In this document: piece after piece, positions 44,253-54,202 of the stretch
How the letters are laid out: every line of letters begins with the position of its first letter
Position numbering within the stretch: position 1 is the stretch's first letter
Assembly (NCBI GenBank): GCA_963664675.2
Contig: CAXXLB010000007.1
Span: forward strand, 1 to 64,000
Length of the DNA stretch: 64,000 bases
Source of the DNA: JASGMR01 sp963664675
GTDB lineage: Bacteria > Thermotogota > Thermotogae > Petrotogales > Kosmotogaceae
Direction: 5' to 3'
Made by a program: the position numbers and the translations under genes
Notes under the pieces: generated by a model
Database searches by the model: none
What the model was told of the DNA's origin: nothing
What the model saw: only the letters and a program-made list of their open reading frames with translations

Positions 44253-47200
44253 ATGAAGATTAAAACCGTTGTTTTTTGGAGTGTTCTTTTTATTCTTTTA
44301 TTAAGCTTTTCTTCCTGTTATTACGATACTGCTCCATCAGAAATAATAAATATCTCACCAATAAATGATTCAACTGTTTTTTCAGATGAAGTGATTTTTA
44401 AATGGAAACTCGGAAATTTTGCAAATGGCGTATCTTATGATTTTTATCTTGGTAATGATTTAAACAATTTGCAACTCATTCAATCAAATCTTTCTTCTGG
44501 AAAATATTCAAAGGATGGTTTGGATAAATTCAAATCTTATTTCTGGAAGATCACTGCTAAAAACTCCTTTGGAGAATGTGAAAGCAATATCTTCTCCTTT
44601 ATGGTTTGTGATGAAATCCCAAAAAATCCTTCGCCTATAAATTACAGTACAAGTGTTCCTACAAGCACTGCTCTTTCCTGGGAATGTTTTTGTCCTGAAG
44701 ATTCAACGCTCACTTATAATATTTATTTAAGCGATAACAACAACCCATCATTAATAAAGGAAAATTGTTCTTTGAATAGTTATAAACCCGAAATGCTTTT
44801 TTCTGGAACTGAGTACACCTGGAAAGTTGTGGCTATTGATGGTGATAATAAATATGAAAGTGAAATCTGGTCGTTTGAAACAATTCCTGACCCAGGGAAC
44901 ACCCCTCCTGAAGCGCCAACATTAACAAATCCGGTTAATGATTCAACAGATCAGCCGGTAGATATTTCTCTTGAATGGAACTGTACCGATCCGAATGGAG
45001 ACAGTTTGGTATATGACTTATATTTTGGTAAGAACACTGATCCTCAGTTCTTCACGAACAATATTAATGCGAATACATTCAATATAAACGATTTGGATAA
45101 GGGAACGAAGTATTACTGGAAAGTATTAGCAAAGGACGGTAGGGGAGGAAGAACATATTCGGCAACATATAATTTCAAAACGATTGAAGATCCCGACAAC
45201 ACTCCTCCGACAGAACCAAGCGCACCAACTCCTTCAGATAATTCCACAGATCAACCAACAGACACGACACTTTCATGGGAATGTTCAGATCCAGACGGGG
45301 ACAGTCTGGCATATGATGTATATTTCGGAGACAATACGAATCCATCACTGGTATCGAACGAACAGACCGGTAACGATTATGGTCCGGGAGAACTGAATGC
45401 AGGAACGACATACTACTGGAAGATAGTTGCAAAAGACGGAAGGGGAGGAGTTACCGCAGGAGCTAAATGGAAGTTTGAAACGGTTCCCGATCCGGATAAC
45501 ACTCCTCCGACAGAACCTGGCACACCGACTCCTTTAAATAATGCCACAGATCAACCGACAGACACGACGCTTTCCTGGGAATGTTCAGATCCAGACGGGG
45601 ACACATTGAAATACGACGTATATTTCGGAAACAACGCGAATCCGCCACTTGTAAATTTTGAACAGGAAGCCGACACATATGATCCGGGAGAATTGAATAC
45701 TGGGACGACATACTACTGGAAAATAGTTGCAAAGGATGGACGGGGAGGAGTTACAGAAGGAGCAAAATGGAATTTTGAAACGGTTCCCGATCCGGATAAC
45801 ACTCCTCCGACAGAACCTGGCACACCGACTCCTTTAAATGGAGCCACAGATCAACCGACAGATACGACGCTTTCCTGGAAATGTTCAGATCCCGACGAAG
45901 ACTCATTGAAATACGACATATATTTCGGTGACAACTCTAATCCTCCTCTTGTTTCTTTCGAACAACTAAATGATAATTATGATCCGGGAGAATTGAATGC
46001 GGGAACGACATACTGCTGGAAAATAGTTGCAAAAGATGGAAGAGGTGGAGTTACAGAAGGAGATAAATGGAATTTTGAAACTATTCCGAATTCTGAACTA
46101 CCCACTCCAGAAAATCCAAATCCTTTGAATGATCAAACAGATGTAATATGGGATAGTGTAACACTTGCGTGGGATATATCCGGAAATAGTGATGGATTAT
46201 ATTATGATATATATTTTGGAAAGGATGAAATACCAGGAATATATAGAATAGGGCATGCTGCAACAGAAATAACAATAAGTAATTTAGAAAGAGATCAGAA
46301 GTATTACTGGCAGATTGTTGTTACAGATGAACCCTATTCAAGAGAAGCAATTGCAGATGGTTCTAATGAACTTCTTGAGGAAATTGCAATAGTCAGAAGA
46401 GATTCAGCAGTAAAAATTGGTGAAATATGGAACTTCACTACAAAGAAAAATTCTCCTCCGGAGTTGGTATCAATTTATCCAACAGATGGAGCAACAAATG
46501 TATTTATAACTGAAAGTGCTTCATGGATATTCACCGATCCAGATGGAGATACACTAACCTATGACTTATATTTTGATAACGATCGAAATCCAAAGAACAT
46601 TGCAGTAAATATCAGCATAAGCACATATAGTCCCTTTATGTATGGTATGGAAAAATACTACTGGAAGATAGTGGCGAAGGATAATTATGGGGGAATATGT
46701 GAAAGCAACACATTTGAATTTACAACTAATTTAATCCAATGGCAAAAATGTCTTGGAGGAAGTGCCCCAGATTATGGTTATTCAATCCAGCAGACGTCTG
46801 ATGGTGGTTATATTGTTGCTGGTTATACGAGATCAAATGATGGAAATGTTACAGATAATCATGGTGATTATGATTACTGGATAGTAAAATTGAATAGTCT
46901 CGGAAATATTATCTGGCAGAAATGTCTTGGAGGAAGTTCACGGGATGAAGCATATTCAATCCAGCAGACGTCTGATGGGGGTTATATTGTTGCTGGATAT
47001 TCAAGTTCAAATGATGGAGATGTTTCTGGAAACAACGGATACAGAGATTACTGGATAGTAAAATTGAATAGTCTCGGAAATATTATCTGGCAAAAATGTC
47101 TTGGAGGAAGTTCACGGGATGAAGCATATTCAATCCAGCAGACGTCTGATGGGGGTTATATTGTTGCTGGGTTTACTCAATCAAATGATAGTGGAGATGT

Positions 47201-47984
47201 TTCTGGAAACAACGGATACAGAGATTACTGGATAGTAAAATTAGAAGATTTAGGTAATGATGCTACAATAACATGGCAGAAATGTCTTGGGGGTTCTGAT
47301 GCTGATTATGCAAAATCAATCCAGCAAACATCAGATGGTGGTTATATTGTTGCTGGGTATACTGAATCAAATGATAGTGGAAATGTTTCTGAAAATCATG
47401 GATGGAATGATTACTGGATAGTAAAATTAGAAGATTTAGGTAATGATGCTACAATAACATGGCAAAAATGTCTTGGAGGAAGTTCATGGGATGAAGCATA
47501 TTCAATCCAACAAACATCAGATGATGGTTATATAGTTGCCGGTAAAACCAACTCAAACGATGGAGATATTTCCGGGGACAATCACGGAAATTGGGATTAC
47601 TGGATAGTAAAATTGAATAGTCTCGGAACTATTATCTGGCAGAAATGTCTTGGTGGAAGTGAATGGGATGTAGCACATTCGATTCAGCAGACGTCTGATG
47701 GGGGTTATATTGTTGCTGGTTATACTTGGTCAAACGATGGAGATGTTTCTGAAAATCATGGAAATCTTGATTACTGGATAGTAAAATTGAATAGTCTCGG
47801 AAATATTATCTGGCAAAAATGTCTTGGAGGAAGTTCACGGGATGAAGCATATTCAATCCAGCAGACGTCTGATGGGGGTTATATTGTTGCTGGGTTTACT
47901 GAATCAAATGATAGTGGAGATATTTCCGGGGACAATCACGAAAATTGGGATTACTGGATAGTTAAAACAGCACCAGTTAGATAA
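44253..47984 (+). CDS. Giant lipoprotein: Fn3-like repeats and seven propeller-like repeats
   Basis: A 1243-residue protein. The signal peptide has a lipobox FSSC with Cys22, so it is probably lipid-anchored. About eight Fn3/Ig-like domains of about 90-100 residues follow (STDQPTDTTLSWECSDPDGD, YYWKIVAKDGRGG). From about residue 829 there are seven repeats of about 58-62 residues (WQKCLGGS, SIQQTSDGGYIVAGYT, DYWIVKLN), the right number for a seven-bladed beta-propeller. Neighbouring repeats are nearly identical at DNA level. It is an extracellular adhesion or polymer-binding candidate. GAGGTG precedes the ATG. Confidence 0.85.
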   Translation: MKIKTVVFWSVLFILLLSFSSCYYDTAPSEIINISPINDSTVFSDEVIFKWKLGNFANGVSYDFYLGNDLNNLQLIQSNLSSGKYSKDGLDKFKSYFWKITAKNSFGECESNIFSFMVCDEIPKNPSPINYSTSVPTSTALSWECFCPEDSTLTYNIYLSDNNNPSLIKENCSLNSYKPEMLFSGTEYTWKVVAIDGDNKYESEIWSFETIPDPGNTPPEAPTLTNPVNDSTDQPVDISLEWNCTDPNGDSLVYDLYFGKNTDPQFFTNNINANTFNINDLDKGTKYYWKVLAKDGRGGRTYSATYNFKTIEDPDNTPPTEPSAPTPSDNSTDQPTDTTLSWECSDPDGDSLAYDVYFGDNTNPSLVSNEQTGNDYGPGELNAGTTYYWKIVAKDGRGGVTAGAKWKFETVPDPDNTPPTEPGTPTPLNNATDQPTDTTLSWECSDPDGDTLKYDVYFGNNANPPLVNFEQEADTYDPGELNTGTTYYWKIVAKDGRGGVTEGAKWNFETVPDPDNTPPTEPGTPTPLNGATDQPTDTTLSWKCSDPDEDSLKYDIYFGDNSNPPLVSFEQLNDNYDPGELNAGTTYCWKIVAKDGRGGVTEGDKWNFETIPNSELPTPENPNPLNDQTDVIWDSVTLAWDISGNSDGLYYDIYFGKDEIPGIYRIGHAATEITISNLERDQKYYWQIVVTDEPYSREAIADGSNELLEEIAIVRRDSAVKIGEIWNFTTKKNSPPELVSIYPTDGATNVFITESASWIFTDPDGDTLTYDLYFDNDRNPKNIAVNISISTYSPFMYGMEKYYWKIVAKDNYGGICESNTFEFTTNLIQWQKCLGGSAPDYGYSIQQTSDGGYIVAGYTRSNDGNVTDNHGDYDYWIVKLNSLGNIIWQKCLGGSSRDEAYSIQQTSDGGYIVAGYSSSNDGDVSGNNGYRDYWIVKLNSLGNIIWQKCLGGSSRDEAYSIQQTSDGGYIVAGFTQSNDSGDVSGNNGYRDYWIVKLEDLGNDATITWQKCLGGSDADYAKSIQQTSDGGYIVAGYTESNDSGNVSENHGWNDYWIVKLEDLGNDATITWQKCLGGSSWDEAYSIQQTSDDGYIVAGKTNSNDGDISGDNHGNWDYWIVKLNSLGTIIWQKCLGGSEWDVAHSIQQTSDGGYIVAGYTWSNDGDVSENHGNLDYWIVKLNSLGNIIWQKCLGGSSRDEAYSIQQTSDGGYIVAGFTESNDSGDISGDNHENWDYWIVKTAPVR

Positions 47985-48135
47985 TTGCTGGGATTTGTGA
48001 AAAGAAAATAGAAGAAAAGCATGATGCGAATGAGGTAACGGCGCTGAAGATGCTAATGGAAGAATGTTAAAACCTGGATATGGTATTTGGAATACGGGTA
48101 AAAACAAAAAAATGAAGACAGTCTTTATAAACTAA

Positions 48136-48170
48136 GGGGACACACTTAAAGGTATGTCCCCGATTTTTTT
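48136..48170 (+). terminator. Terminator downstream of the lipoprotein gene
   Basis: GGGGACA (48136-48142) and TGTCCCC (48155-48161) form a perfect seven-base stem followed by GATTTTTTTATT. It lies 150 bases past the stop codon; no gene is seen between. Confidence 0.85.
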
Positions 48171-48220
48171 ATTAACTGATAACTAGCAACTATATGTGTT
48201 CATCCCCAACGTAATAACAA

Positions 48221-48264
48221 TAGCTGAGCAATTGATTAACAGTGGTAAAGCGATGGGCTAACAA
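48221..48264. repeat. Four inverted 11-bp units
   Basis: TAGCTGAGCAA, TTGATTAACAG, TGGTAAAGCGA and TGGGCTAACAA, in phase, the reverse complement of the 11-base family. The rest of 48171-48446 is featureless. Confidence 0.75.
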
Positions 48265-48446
48265 TCGTAAAATATCAGAGGAACAAATGTATTTGGAAAA
48301 GAATACTTAAAACAAGATAATATTACATAAAATGGAGAAAAGGAAATTAATAAATAAAGAAGTGTTAAATGAATTTTATATCAGTTCACTTTTTTTCTCC
48401 ATCTCATATACGCTAAATCATATATCCTGCTTTTAAGCTTCTCTAT

Positions 48447-49520
48447 TTAATACTTATAAAAATATTCCTGTATCTTATCAGCGTTATTGGTTTCTGTAAG
48501 TGCCAGCATCAATAGGATTCTTGCTTTTTGAGGGTTTAAATTGTCAGCAGAAATAAAATCATATTCATCGAAATCATATTCAGAATTTCTATGAATAATC
48601 CCGCTTCCTGTTCTTGAGCTTATAACCACAGAAATATTTTTTTCAACAGCTTCTTTTAAAGCATTAAGTGTCACAGATGAACCATTACCGTCTCCAACTC
48701 CTGCAAAAACTATACCATCAACACCTGCATTAATTGCTGCATCAACAAATATTTCATTTGAATCAGCATATCCATGAATGATTTCAACTCGAGGTAATAT
48801 ATCAAAGGATTCTATATTAAATTCACTTTTTAAAGTATGAAGTTTTTCTATTTTATAATAATATGAAACTTCTCCGAAATGGGCATATCCCGCAGGACCT
48901 CCATTAGGATTTATAAAAGTTTTAACGTTTACTGTGTTGCTTTTGGAAGCATCACGAGCATTATAAATCTCATCATTCATTAGAATGAGAACCCCTCTTC
49001 CATAAGATTTTTTAGAAGCTGCTACAGCAACTGCATTGTATAAGTTTATGTCACCATCAGCACTTATAGACGTTGAAGGTCTCATTGATCCGGTTATAAC
49101 AATGGGTTTTTCACTGTGAACGGTAAGATTCAGAAAATAAGCTGTTTCTTCCATTGTGTCAGTACCATGAGTAATTACAATTCCATCACATTCACTCTGA
49201 TTAAATATTTCATTGATTCTTTTAGCCAATTTCAACCAGATTTCAATGGTCATATCCTGACTTGGTACATTGCTGATTTCTTCTACTGTTATATGAGCGA
49301 TATTTTGCAATTCAGGTAACGCTTCTATCAACTCTTCTCCACTTAACTTTCCTGCTGTATATTCCGAACCAGTTTCAGAAGAACCCCTTCCCGCAATCGT
49401 ACCTCCCGTTGTTAAAACAGTCACGTTCGGAAGATTTTTATACTCTTCCTTTGTATTTTCAGCAGAAAGCATTGAAAATACTAGAGTAAATAGAATCAAA
49501 AGTATCAATAATCTTTTCAT
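48447..49520 (-). CDS. Secreted type II L-asparaginase
   Basis: A 357-residue asparaginase hydrolysing L-asparagine to aspartate and ammonia. It has a signal peptide (LLILLILFTLVFSMLSA), the first catalytic threonine in TTGGTIAG (37-44), and the second in HGTDTMEETA (118-127). TGSMRPSTSISADG is also typical. The signal peptide places it with the periplasmic, high-affinity type II enzymes. AGAGGTG precedes the ATG. Monocistronic; a long spacer lies upstream. Confidence 0.92.
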   Translation of the reverse strand: MKRLLILLILFTLVFSMLSAENTKEEYKNLPNVTVLTTGGTIAGRGSSETGSEYTAGKLSGEELIEALPELQNIAHITVEEISNVPSQDMTIEIWLKLAKRINEIFNQSECDGIVITHGTDTMEETAYFLNLTVHSEKPIVITGSMRPSTSISADGDINLYNAVAVAASKKSYGRGVLILMNDEIYNARDASKSNTVNVKTFINPNGGPAGYAHFGEVSYYYKIEKLHTLKSEFNIESFDILPRVEIIHGYADSNEIFVDAAINAGVDGIVFAGVGDGNGSSVTLNALKEAVEKNISVVISSRTGSGIIHRNSEYDFDEYDFISADNLNPQKARILLMLALTETNNADKIQEYFYKY

Positions 49521-50606
49521 ATAACACCTCTTAACAATTAAAATTTTTCATGATTAATCTTTTTAAATCATTTTTCATTCTAACATAAAAACAGAATGTT
49601 GCAGGGATTAAGAAGCTTCCAAAGTAATGATACTAACGAAAGAACAGGAGATTCAACAAATATGCGGATACCAAACAATAGAATTAAATGGCAGCTGTCC
49701 CCATTTAATACACCATTTATTATTACCTGTAACACTCTATATAATATTTTTATAGACTTTCTGACTATTTCTTCAGAAAAAACAGGACGTTTAAATCACT
49801 CCTATTATTTGTTTTCTCATTATCTACGATTTAATATGTCGGGGATAATATGACAAGAATAAGATATAAATTGTATGCCTTTTGTGTACGGGTATACAGC
49901 GTATAATGTATAAAACGGTTGGCATATGATCAATAAAAAAATTGAATATTTTTTGATATAAGTCATTTAGTAAGGTTTTGGTATAAAAATTTTTATTGCC
50001 ATATATTTGACCAGAACTTAAATGTTCATTTAATCATATTTGAATTTTTTTAAATTTAACTTTTTCAATTAAAGACTTTAGTATCATTGGCGTTTAACGT
50101 TTTTAATTCTTAAAAACATTCAGTTTTAGATATCATTATATCAATCGTTTGACATATATAATTAAAAGTCCTATAATACAAATATCGAACCCAAAGAGTT
50201 TTTAAGTTGATTGCCGGAAATAGGTCCTGTTTTGTGAGAGGTTGGGGAAAATCTGAGATGAATTATGCACATAATAGTATCCGAAAATGTAGAATAATTA
50301 TCGATAGATCCTCTCAGAAGGATTATAAGAGGCATAGCCAAGAATGATAAATTTTCTATTATGAGGAAAACATCAAAGTTAAGTATTGTATATCAACATA
50401 AATTAAAAATATAACAAGGGGAGGGGGGATAAATCAATAAAAAATAATCCAAGTTGTGATTCAGGTGCTATACATTGATACCGGGGAGTTATATTTCAGT
50501 GTTATGGGCACAGATTCATAGGTGGGTCTTTAAGTTTTGTGTTAGATTCTGATTTGTAATGGTGGTTTTTTTGATCAATTTAAAAAAATAAGGAGGTAAG
50601 TTAACT
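49521..50606. other. 1.1-kb spacer; one short relic of the dispersed element
   Basis: No gene is supported. At 49707-49755, ACACCATTTATTATTACCTGTAACA matches the left end of the E1-E3 elements and then diverges. The rest is AT-rich without repeats that I can see. AAGGAGG at the end belongs to the 50607 gene. Confidence 0.5.
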
Positions 50607-51884
50607 ATGAAATCTACCCAAAAAAAGTTTAGTGGAAAGATGATGATATTATTTTTGACTTTATTTATGATTGTTGGTGCTTCACAGATTGCTTTTGCAG
50701 CAACTGAAGGAATCACACAAGGTACGACGATTGTCGCAGATTCTACTTCGCCAACCGGTTACTCCGTTACGTTCGTTTACTACAATCCTAATGCCGAACA
50801 AGTAAAGCTTGCCGGTGACCTGACGTTGCTCGACTCTACCACCGGCGGTGCTACAAGACTTCAGCCGGAGGAATGGGAGACGGGCATGTACCACTCTGGT
50901 GGTGTCGAATTTCTAAGGGATATGACCAAAGATGAAAAGGGAAATTGGTCAGTTACGATACCGCTGCATGCCGGTGGTTTGAGTTACTGGTACCGTGTCT
51001 GGGACTCATCACAGGAATGGGAAAATCACCGTATTCTTGATCCTACTTATAAAAGCAATATGAGTCCCGATCCTTTTAGAGTATACAATAATAATGATGT
51101 GCTCGGCGTAGTATATGTACCATACGACGAGAAACAAAATGATGCTACTCTGGAAAGCCGAGCAACATATGAGCTGCCAATAGAAGATTTAACTAAAAAA
51201 GGCACCGTGCATTTTGATCCGTATACAAATGTACTGGGTGGTACCGGTTATCTTGGAATATACCTGCCTGCAGGTTATGATGCAAACCGTGCAGAGCCTT
51301 ATAAGGTAGTTTATTTGGCACATGGTGTATTTGGTGATGAAACTGACTGGATGGGCGCGGGTAATGCCCCTAACATACTCGATAACATGATCGCAAGAGG
51401 TGAGATAGAGCCGACCATAATAGTCACAATGGGTAACCAAATCAATAATGGTAAATATAATTATCTTGATACAGACGATCAAGGAGCGGCAACCAACCTG
51501 GTAAAATACATCATACCTTATATGGAAGCTAACTACAATGTGTCGAATAAGCGTGAAGACCGTGCATATGGCGGATTCTCCGGTGGAGCATATACAGGAG
51601 TAACTATTCTCAACAAGTACCATGATGAATTTGGATATTACGGTTTATTCTCTGGAATGGGCACGCCTGATTACACAGTGATTGCAGACGAAAATGCTCC
51701 ATTCGTCATGACGAGTAATGGTTCTTTTGAAGCTAAAAGCACCTACGACAGTATGAAAAATATGCACGATAACTTTATCGCAAATGGAATTAGCAGTGTG
51801 TATAATATAGTGCCTGGTGCTCATGATTTGATGATGGCAGGCCAGCAGTTCACATTCTTTGCCAAAAATTGCCTGTGGAAGTAA
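50607..51884 (+). CDS. Secreted esterase with CBM48-like domain (Fes/feruloyl-esterase type)
   Basis: A 425-residue protein. It has a signal peptide (ILFLTLFMIVGASQIAFAA), an N-terminal domain of about 140 residues like CBM48/E-set (VTFVYYNPNAEQVKLAGDLT, GLSYWYRVWD), and an alpha/beta-hydrolase of the esterase D/feruloyl type (YKVVYLAHGVFGDE, nucleophile in YGGFSGGAY, histidine in VPGAHDL). It probably removes acyl groups from plant polysaccharide outside the cell. AAGGAGG precedes the ATG. Codon use is less AT-biased than in its neighbours, which suggests transfer. Confidence 0.85.
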   Translation: MKSTQKKFSGKMMILFLTLFMIVGASQIAFAATEGITQGTTIVADSTSPTGYSVTFVYYNPNAEQVKLAGDLTLLDSTTGGATRLQPEEWETGMYHSGGVEFLRDMTKDEKGNWSVTIPLHAGGLSYWYRVWDSSQEWENHRILDPTYKSNMSPDPFRVYNNNDVLGVVYVPYDEKQNDATLESRATYELPIEDLTKKGTVHFDPYTNVLGGTGYLGIYLPAGYDANRAEPYKVVYLAHGVFGDETDWMGAGNAPNILDNMIARGEIEPTIIVTMGNQINNGKYNYLDTDDQGAATNLVKYIIPYMEANYNVSNKREDRAYGGFSGGAYTGVTILNKYHDEFGYYGLFSGMGTPDYTVIADENAPFVMTSNGSFEAKSTYDSMKNMHDNFIANGISSVYNIVPGAHDLMMAGQQFTFFAKNCLWK

Positions 51885-52064
51885 TAGGCTGAATCGGTCT
51901 ATTACGACGGATGGTATCCCAAAAAAGACACGGAGAGTATGTTAGCGCGTTGTAGATGTCAGATTTAACAGAAAGCGCAGTAACTCATTCCATTTTGAAA
52001 GGCAATACTTCCAGCAAGTAATGTTATTCTTCAAAAAGATATAAAAATTCAGAATCTAATAAGT

Positions 52065-52090
52065 AAAGCCTATCCACAAGGGTAGGCTTT
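52065..52090 (+). terminator. Terminator downstream of the esterase gene
   Basis: AAAGCCTATCC and GGGTAGGCTTT (52065-52090) form an 11-base stem with one G-T pair and a four-base loop, followed by TATAAAT. It lies 180 bases past the stop; no gene is seen between. Confidence 0.75.
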
Positions 52091-52109
52091 TATAAATATA
52101 ACCCAAACG

Positions 52110-52260
52110 ATAGCAGTGTGATAATTGAACAATGGTTGAACATGGCAAAGCGGTTTAGAAGCAGTAGGAAAACCGTAGAAAAAGAGGGTAAAGGGTGCAG
52201 GGTGCAAAAGAACAGTGCCTGGCAGCTAGTGTGTAGTGTCTGGAAAAAGCATAAAAGAAA
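52110..52260. repeat. Repeat mosaic before IS3 copy 2
   Basis: Inverted 11-base units (TAATTGAACAA, TGGCAAAGCGG, TTTAGAAGCAG, TAGGAAAACCG), AGGGTAAAGGGTGCAGGGTGC 7-base units, then CAGTGCCTGGCAGCTAGTG-type units. Confidence 0.7.
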
Positions 52261-52340
52261 ATCAGCTATTTCACCCCAAAAAAGAATAGGACAAAGAAAC
52301 TAGTAATAGTAAAATAAAATAAAGGATAAGGGGTGAAAGA

Positions 52341-52691
52341 ATGAAGAGAAAGAAAAAAGAATACTCTAAGGAATTAAAAATAAAAGTAATAAAAGAGTAC
52401 AGAGAGACAGAAATGACATTAGAAGGACTCTCAAATAAATATGCAGTACCCTCAACAACAATATCAGGGTGGGTAGGAAGATACAGGATAAATGGAGAAG
52501 ATGAAATAATAAGGGTATTAGGAGACAAAAGGACAAAGAAAGAAAAGATACCACCGGTATTATACAAAGAATATGGATTAGAAAAGAAAAAGGAAATGGA
52601 AAAAGAAGAACTAATAGATGAATTAGGAACATTAATGATGGAAAATCAAATATTGAAAGAGATATTAAAAAAAACAGAAAAGGAAGAATGA
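52341..52691 (+). CDS. IS3-family OrfA, copy 2
   Basis: A 116-residue OrfA with a helix-turn-helix (EGLSNKYAVPSTTISGWVGR) and a C-terminal leucine-rich helix (MMENQILKEIL) for pairing with OrfB. It overlaps orfB by ATGA rather than showing the usual IS3 slippery run, so coupling by reinitiation seems likelier than a -1 frameshift. Identical to copy 1. Confidence 0.92.
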   Translation: MKRKKKEYSKELKIKVIKEYRETEMTLEGLSNKYAVPSTTISGWVGRYRINGEDEIIRVLGDKRTKKEKIPPVLYKEYGLEKKKEMEKEELIDELGTLMMENQILKEILKKTEKEE

Positions 52692-53632
52692 ATAAAAGAG
52701 GCAAATACCTATTAACAAAAGAATTGAAAGAAAAAGGATATCCATTCAAAAGAATAATAGAGATGTTGGAAATAAAGAAAAGCACATATTATTATCATTT
52801 CAAAGAAAAGAATCAAGCAAAGGAATATAAGAAAAGAGGCAGAAAGAAAAGCGAATTTGTGAATACAATGAATGGGAAGATAAGGAATGAAGAGTTAAAG
52901 GAACTAATACTGGAAAAGTGTAAGAATGAAGATGCAATGAACCCAGAGTACTATATAAAAACAATGGGCTCAAAGAAGATGAAAAGCTATCTGTATTACA
53001 AATATGGAATATATATTGGACACAACAGGTTACATGGATTTAGAAAGGAATTAGGGCTGGTAAGAAAATATGAAAACAGGACAAAACACCCAGTCAAAAG
53101 GGCACAGAATAGAACAATAACAAAGCAGAATCAATTATGGGAAGCAGATATAAAGTTCTTTAATGCAGGTGGAGATGGAATAGTACCATTGTTAGATATA
53201 ATAGACGTCTATGACAGGAACATAGTAGCAACACACATAGGAAAGAGATGTACACATGAAGATTTCCTGGAACTAATAGAAATAGCGATAAAAGCAAGAG
53301 GAGAAAAACCAGAGGTGATAAGAACAGATAACGGATCACAATTCAAAGCAAATAAAACAAGGGAAAAAATGAAAGAGCTTGGAATTATACATGAATTTGG
53401 ATACAAACATAATCCTGATTCCCAGGCATTTATTGAATCTCAGCATGCGAATCTGGAAAGAGAATTTGTTGCTTTGAATAAATTTAAGAGTGTAAAAGAC
53501 TTGTATTTAAAGTATCTAGTATATATGGATTATTATCACAACTTAAGACCACATTCATCTTTGGGTTATAAAACTCCCAAACAATTTAATGCAATTCAGA
53601 GCTTTGGCAAGGAAGTTTTAGTAAAACGTTGA
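52688..53632 (+). CDS. IS3-family OrfB DDE transposase, copy 2
   Basis: A 314-residue integrase-core transposase: N-terminal HTH_21-like region (FKRIIEMLEIKKSTYYYHF), then the DDE motif in WEADIKFF, VIRTDNGSQF and NLEREF (with the FIESQHA segment before the glutamate), then the conserved YHNLRPHSSLGYKTP. It carries the A/G/K subtype (EADIKFFNAGGDG, REKMKEL) shared with copy 3. Frame and ends are intact, so it is likely functional. Confidence 0.93.
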   Translation: MNKRGKYLLTKELKEKGYPFKRIIEMLEIKKSTYYYHFKEKNQAKEYKKRGRKKSEFVNTMNGKIRNEELKELILEKCKNEDAMNPEYYIKTMGSKKMKSYLYYKYGIYIGHNRLHGFRKELGLVRKYENRTKHPVKRAQNRTITKQNQLWEADIKFFNAGGDGIVPLLDIIDVYDRNIVATHIGKRCTHEDFLELIEIAIKARGEKPEVIRTDNGSQFKANKTREKMKELGIIHEFGYKHNPDSQAFIESQHANLEREFVALNKFKSVKDLYLKYLVYMDYYHNLRPHSSLGYKTPKQFNAIQSFGKEVLVKR

Positions 53633-53675
53633 TACGAGTTATTTTTGTCCAATATTTTGGGGTCCGTCCGATCAG

Positions 53676-53850
53676 CAGTTTTTTTGTTTTTCACTAGGCA
53701 CCAAATACTCAACACAATGCACTATTTTTGGAAGCAGTGTCTGGTATTTAGGTATGTCCAGAAAAGGTAAGGAATGTTCAGTAGGAGAATAACTCACCAG
53801 AGTAAAAACCAGAGCTCTGTAGCTAGGATAGCAATGGGGAGGAAAGGGAA
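53676..53850. repeat. Short 7-bp mosaic after IS3 copy 2
   Basis: TTTTTCACTAGGCACCAAATACTCAACAC-type units and AGCAGTGTCTGGTATTTAGG units up to about 53755, then featureless sequence to the E3 element. Confidence 0.55.
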
Positions 53851-53856
53851 AATGGG

Positions 53857-54029
53857 GACACCATTTATTATTGCCTGTAACCTAATTGTATAAAGCGTTT
53901 TTAGACCTTGTAAGGATAAGGTTCTCTTCGAAAAATCTGAAAGTGCCTTGAAACATAGCAATTTCATGCGATTTTTCTCGGTCGAAGAATCATAAAGAAC
54001 AATGATTCTTCTTGACAGACACCATTTAT
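53857..54029. mobile_element. Dispersed ~175-bp structured element (copy E3)
   Basis: GGACACCATTTAT at the left and GACAGACACCATTTAT at the right. The interior is almost identical to E2, including the conserved-loop hairpin (53927-53974) and the GAAGAATCAT hairpin. Here no GGTAAATAG array precedes it. Confidence 0.75.
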
Positions 54030-54202
54030 GCCACACTTGCTTAAAGGCCAAAAGGCTGAAATGCGTTATAGAAAACAGGTTATAGATAACAAATGAAATA
54101 CTACTACAAAACCTCAGAATAATAAGCTCTTTTTATTATTTAGAAAACTCTGTTATAGTATCACTTAGAAGAACTTTTTTTAAAAGATTCAAGGAGACGC
54201 AG

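Larger units (their letters stand above)
52266..53670 (+). mobile_element. IS3-family element, copy 2 (complete)
   Basis: A 1405-bp element with ends CTATTTCACCCC and GGGGTCCGTCCG and target duplication ATCAG at 52261-52265 and 53671-53675. Both genes are intact, so this copy can serve as the reference for the family in this window. Confidence 0.95.

Noticed and set aside
48001..48120. Short gene after the giant lipoprotein
   Set aside because: Only stop-rich fragments before the terminator; no start with a ribosome site.
52688..53632. Programmed -1 frameshift between IS3 orfA and orfB
   Set aside because: The genes overlap by ATGA and orfB has its own start; no A6G-type slippery heptamer was seen at the junction.
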